7,489 bases of DNA from JAGXTF01 sp040376005 (GTDB lineage Bacteria; Bacteroidota; Bacteroidia; NS11-12g; UBA955). Shown here piece by piece: positions 5,776 through 7,489 of the stretch. The first letter of the stretch is position 1. Each line of letters starts with the position of its first letter. The notes under the pieces are model-generated. The model searched no databases, was not told where the DNA came from, and was given only the letters and a program-made list of their open reading frames with translations. The position numbers were made by a program, and so were the translations under genes. The stretch is from contig JBEIRK010000121.1 in assembly GCA_040376005.1 (NCBI GenBank), forward strand, positions 1-7,489, given 5' to 3'.

Positions 5776-7086
5776 TTAACGCTGGGGATATACCCGCATT
5801 CCTGTATTCACCTGTGCTTTCAAATCAAAGAGAATATGATACAAGCCATAATACGTGCGGTTTATATACAGAGAATGCCTAGATCCACGTGCCTTTGGAC
5901 TGTTTCTAATTTCTGGCATTTCCATCAAGGTATCCGCGAAATTATAAATAGAACCAAAGTAGGTTTCGTTGCCAAAATCAAAACTATCTACGGTAAATGG
6001 CAAAGTCAACATGTCTATCATTTGTTTGAATAGCGGCATGAAGAAATCCAACTCCTCTTGTGTATCTGAATCATGAACCATTTCTAAGTCTTTGAATACC
6101 TGCAAGGTTCTAGCTTCGTCCTTATAAATCTCTCTGTCTACCAATTTAAAATAGGCCACATAGAATTTCTCAGGTATTTCTTTTACACAGCCAAAGTCAA
6201 ATATATTTACCCTTCCTTCTGGCGTAAAGAGAAAATTACCAGGATGCGGATCTGCATGTACTTTACGCAGTTGGTGAATTTGAAAATCATAAAAATCCCA
6301 CAAGGCTTGCCCAATTGTATTGCGCACTTCTTGACTTGGATTGGTTTCTAAAAATTCGCGCAAATGTTTGCCATCCAACCAATCCATAGTAATGATTCTA
6401 TCTGCTGAATACTCAGGATAATATTGGGGGAAATGCAAATTCTCAATATGCTTGCAGGCCTCACTCAATTCCATACTGCGGCGCAATTCCAATTCATAAT
6501 CCGTTTCCTCAAGCAACTTACCTTCTACTTCATCAAAGTATTTTTCAATATCATTTTTACTCATATTTAATAAGCGCATGGCAAAGGGTTTTACCATGCG
6601 TAAATCAGAGCTAATACTATTGCCTACACCAGGATATTGAATCTTCACTGCCAAGTCTTTTCCGGATTTAGATGCCTTGTGCACCTGCCCTATGCTCGCT
6701 GCAGCAGTCGCTTTTATTTCAAAAGTATCAAATAATGCAGCCGGTGCTTTGCCAAAACTTTTGCGAAAAGTTTGAACCACCAAAGGACCTGATAACGGCG
6801 GTGCAGAATATTGCGACAATTGAAACTTTTCCTGATACTCCCGCGGCAACATTCCCCTATCCATACTCATCATCTGCGCCACCTTTAAGGCACTGCCTTT
6901 CATCTTACTTAAGGTATCATAAATATCCCCCGCATTGTCCTTGTGAAGCTCCTCAATTGAAGGGTCTGCTTGCATCAATTTCTTTGCATAGTGCTTGATG
7001 TAATTCCCACCTACTTTTACTCCTGCGCCTGCAATATGCGCTGCCCTCTCTATTCTCCCTTTGGGAATACTTTCTTGCTCTTTCAT
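5776..7086 (-). CDS. AarF/ABC1 (UbiB/COQ8-like) atypical kinase family protein
   Basis: This 436-residue protein has the ABC1 kinase core in order: a KxGQ-like motif as GSALKVAQMMS (residues 65-75), the Ala-rich loop replacing the P-loop, AAASIGQVH (128-136), the ATP lysine in AVKIQYPG (K148), the ExD motif in EETDYELE (193-200), the catalytic HADPHPGN (277-284) and DFG (297-299). COQ8/UbiB members support quinone or lipid metabolism, probably as ATPases rather than protein kinases; the role of this Bacteroidota subgroup is not known to me. The Gly of KxGQ is Ala here. The C-terminus (from ~400, with RTYYGLYHILFDLKAQVNT) lacks the paired membrane segments of UbiB, so it is probably soluble or peripheral. 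The chosen ATG at 7086 is 1 nt after the TetR-like gene's stop. The frame stays open to 7161, but that extension would lie inside the upstream gene and lacks family similarity. No quinone genes are near. Confidence 0.93.
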   Translation of the reverse strand: MKEQESIPKGRIERAAHIAGAGVKVGGNYIKHYAKKLMQADPSIEELHKDNAGDIYDTLSKMKGSALKVAQMMSMDRGMLPREYQEKFQLSQYSAPPLSGPLVVQTFRKSFGKAPAALFDTFEIKATAAASIGQVHKASKSGKDLAVKIQYPGVGNSISSDLRMVKPFAMRLLNMSKNDIEKYFDEVEGKLLEETDYELELRRSMELSEACKHIENLHFPQYYPEYSADRIITMDWLDGKHLREFLETNPSQEVRNTIGQALWDFYDFQIHQLRKVHADPHPGNFLFTPEGRVNIFDFGCVKEIPEKFYVAYFKLVDREIYKDEARTLQVFKDLEMVHDSDTQEELDFFMPLFKQMIDMLTLPFTVDSFDFGNETYFGSIYNFADTLMEMPEIRNSPKARGSRHSLYINRTYYGLYHILFDLKAQVNTGMRVYPQR

Positions 7087-7087
7087 A

Positions 7088-7489
7088 TTAGGCCATTTTT
7101 TCCCACATGTTCTGGAACATAAACTTCCCAAAATCAAATACCTGATCGAGCATATTTTCACCCATCAATTTAAATCCTAGAGTCACAGATTTTTCAATGG
7201 CGGCATCAGTGGCTTCGAATCCTTTGCTGGTATCCTTTATCCAAAAATTCAATAGAAAAACAGTCTGCACCCACAAGGCATCTTTAAAGCGGTCTGAAAT
7301 AAATTTACGTTCTGCCACTTCCCTATTTTCAATACCATTGCGCACAATCTCATCCGCATAAGTAAGAAACACCTTTCTAAATCCCATTAAATTCCGGTCT
7401 GTAGGCAATATCCCTTTCATGGTCTTGTGTGCGTGTTGCAACACAAAACTGCGGTGCGACAACAATTGCTGGGTCCACAAAAAATAAAA
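7088..7489 (-). CDS. TetR-family transcriptional regulator, C-terminal part; N-terminus beyond the window
   Basis: The frame is open from the right edge (reading FYFLWTQQ...) to TAA at 7090-7088, 133 complete codons plus the stop, so the gene continues outside the window. The TTG at 7480 is an internal Leu codon, not a start. The visible part is all-helical and resembles the ligand-binding/dimerisation domain of a TetR-like group found upstream of ABC1 kinase genes in Bacteroidota: FRKVFLTYADEIVRNGIE, then ALWVQTVFLLNFWIKDTSKGFE, IEKSVTLGFKLM and a terminal VFDFGKFMFQNMW. The DNA-binding helix-turn-helix would be in the missing ~80-90 N-terminal residues, so the assignment rests on the C-terminal domain and the gene pairing. 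It ends 1 nt before the ABC1 kinase ATG (TAA-T-ATG), implying co-transcription and translational coupling. Its operator and effector cannot be seen. Confidence 0.78.
   Translation of the reverse strand, partial: FYFLWTQQLLSHRSFVLQHAHKTMKGILPTDRNLMGFRKVFLTYADEIVRNGIENREVAERKFISDRFKDALWVQTVFLLNFWIKDTSKGFEATDAAIEKSVTLGFKLMGENMLDQVFDFGKFMFQNMWEKMA

Noticed and set aside
7087..7161. N-terminal extension of the ABC1 kinase frame up to 7161
   Set aside because: It lies inside the TetR-like coding sequence in another frame and the 25 extra residues show no family similarity; the ATG at 7086 fits the family start.
7088..7480. TetR-like gene starting at TTG 7480 as a complete 130-residue protein
   Set aside because: The frame stays open to the window edge, and the protein would lack its DNA-binding domain; it is a truncated view of a longer gene.

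Overview
The window reads as chromosomal DNA of a member of the Bacteroidota, with moderate to low GC and AT-rich spacers. The evidence is a large TonB-dependent outer-membrane receptor of the Bacteroidota type, a secreted protein ending in a type A sorting domain of the type IX secretion system (T9SS, restricted to this phylum and relatives), start regions without clear Shine-Dalgarno sequences, and elements resembling the phylum's TAnnTTTG -7 promoter box. No rRNA, tRNA, insertion sequence, CRISPR array or phage gene was seen. The genus cannot be named from the sequence alone.

Layout from left to right: (1) the 3' part of a TonB-dependent receptor gene (+), cut by the left edge and closed by an intrinsic terminator; (2) a PduO-type cob(I)alamin adenosyltransferase (-), whose stop codon lies in the T-tract of that terminator; (3) a 273-bp AT-rich divergent spacer with repeated ATTAACAT words and a possible promoter; (4) a 590-residue exported beta-helix-like protein with a T9SS tail (+), closed by a second terminator of nearly the same sequence; (5) an AlkD-type DNA glycosylase (+), starting only 17 bp beyond the second terminator's stem; (6) a convergent pair on the - strand, consisting of an AarF/ABC1 (UbiB-like) atypical kinase preceded by the C-terminal part of a TetR-family regulator. 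The two - strand genes are separated by 1 nt and are almost certainly one operon; the regulator is cut by the right edge.

The receptor and the T9SS protein are both cell-surface proteins on the same strand, separated only by the inverted adenosyltransferase gene, and may serve one uptake or surface-binding function; this is inference. The other genes are housekeeping or repair functions (B12 cofactor activation, alkylation repair, ABC1 kinase). I see no clear new defence system or mobile system. The items most worth a second look are the surface protein of unknown function with its receptor neighbour, the ATTAACAT words between the divergent genes, the two homologous terminators with a compensatory base-pair change, the possible near-leaderless promoter of the alkD-like gene, and the coupled TetR-ABC1 kinase pair with a changed KxGQ motif.
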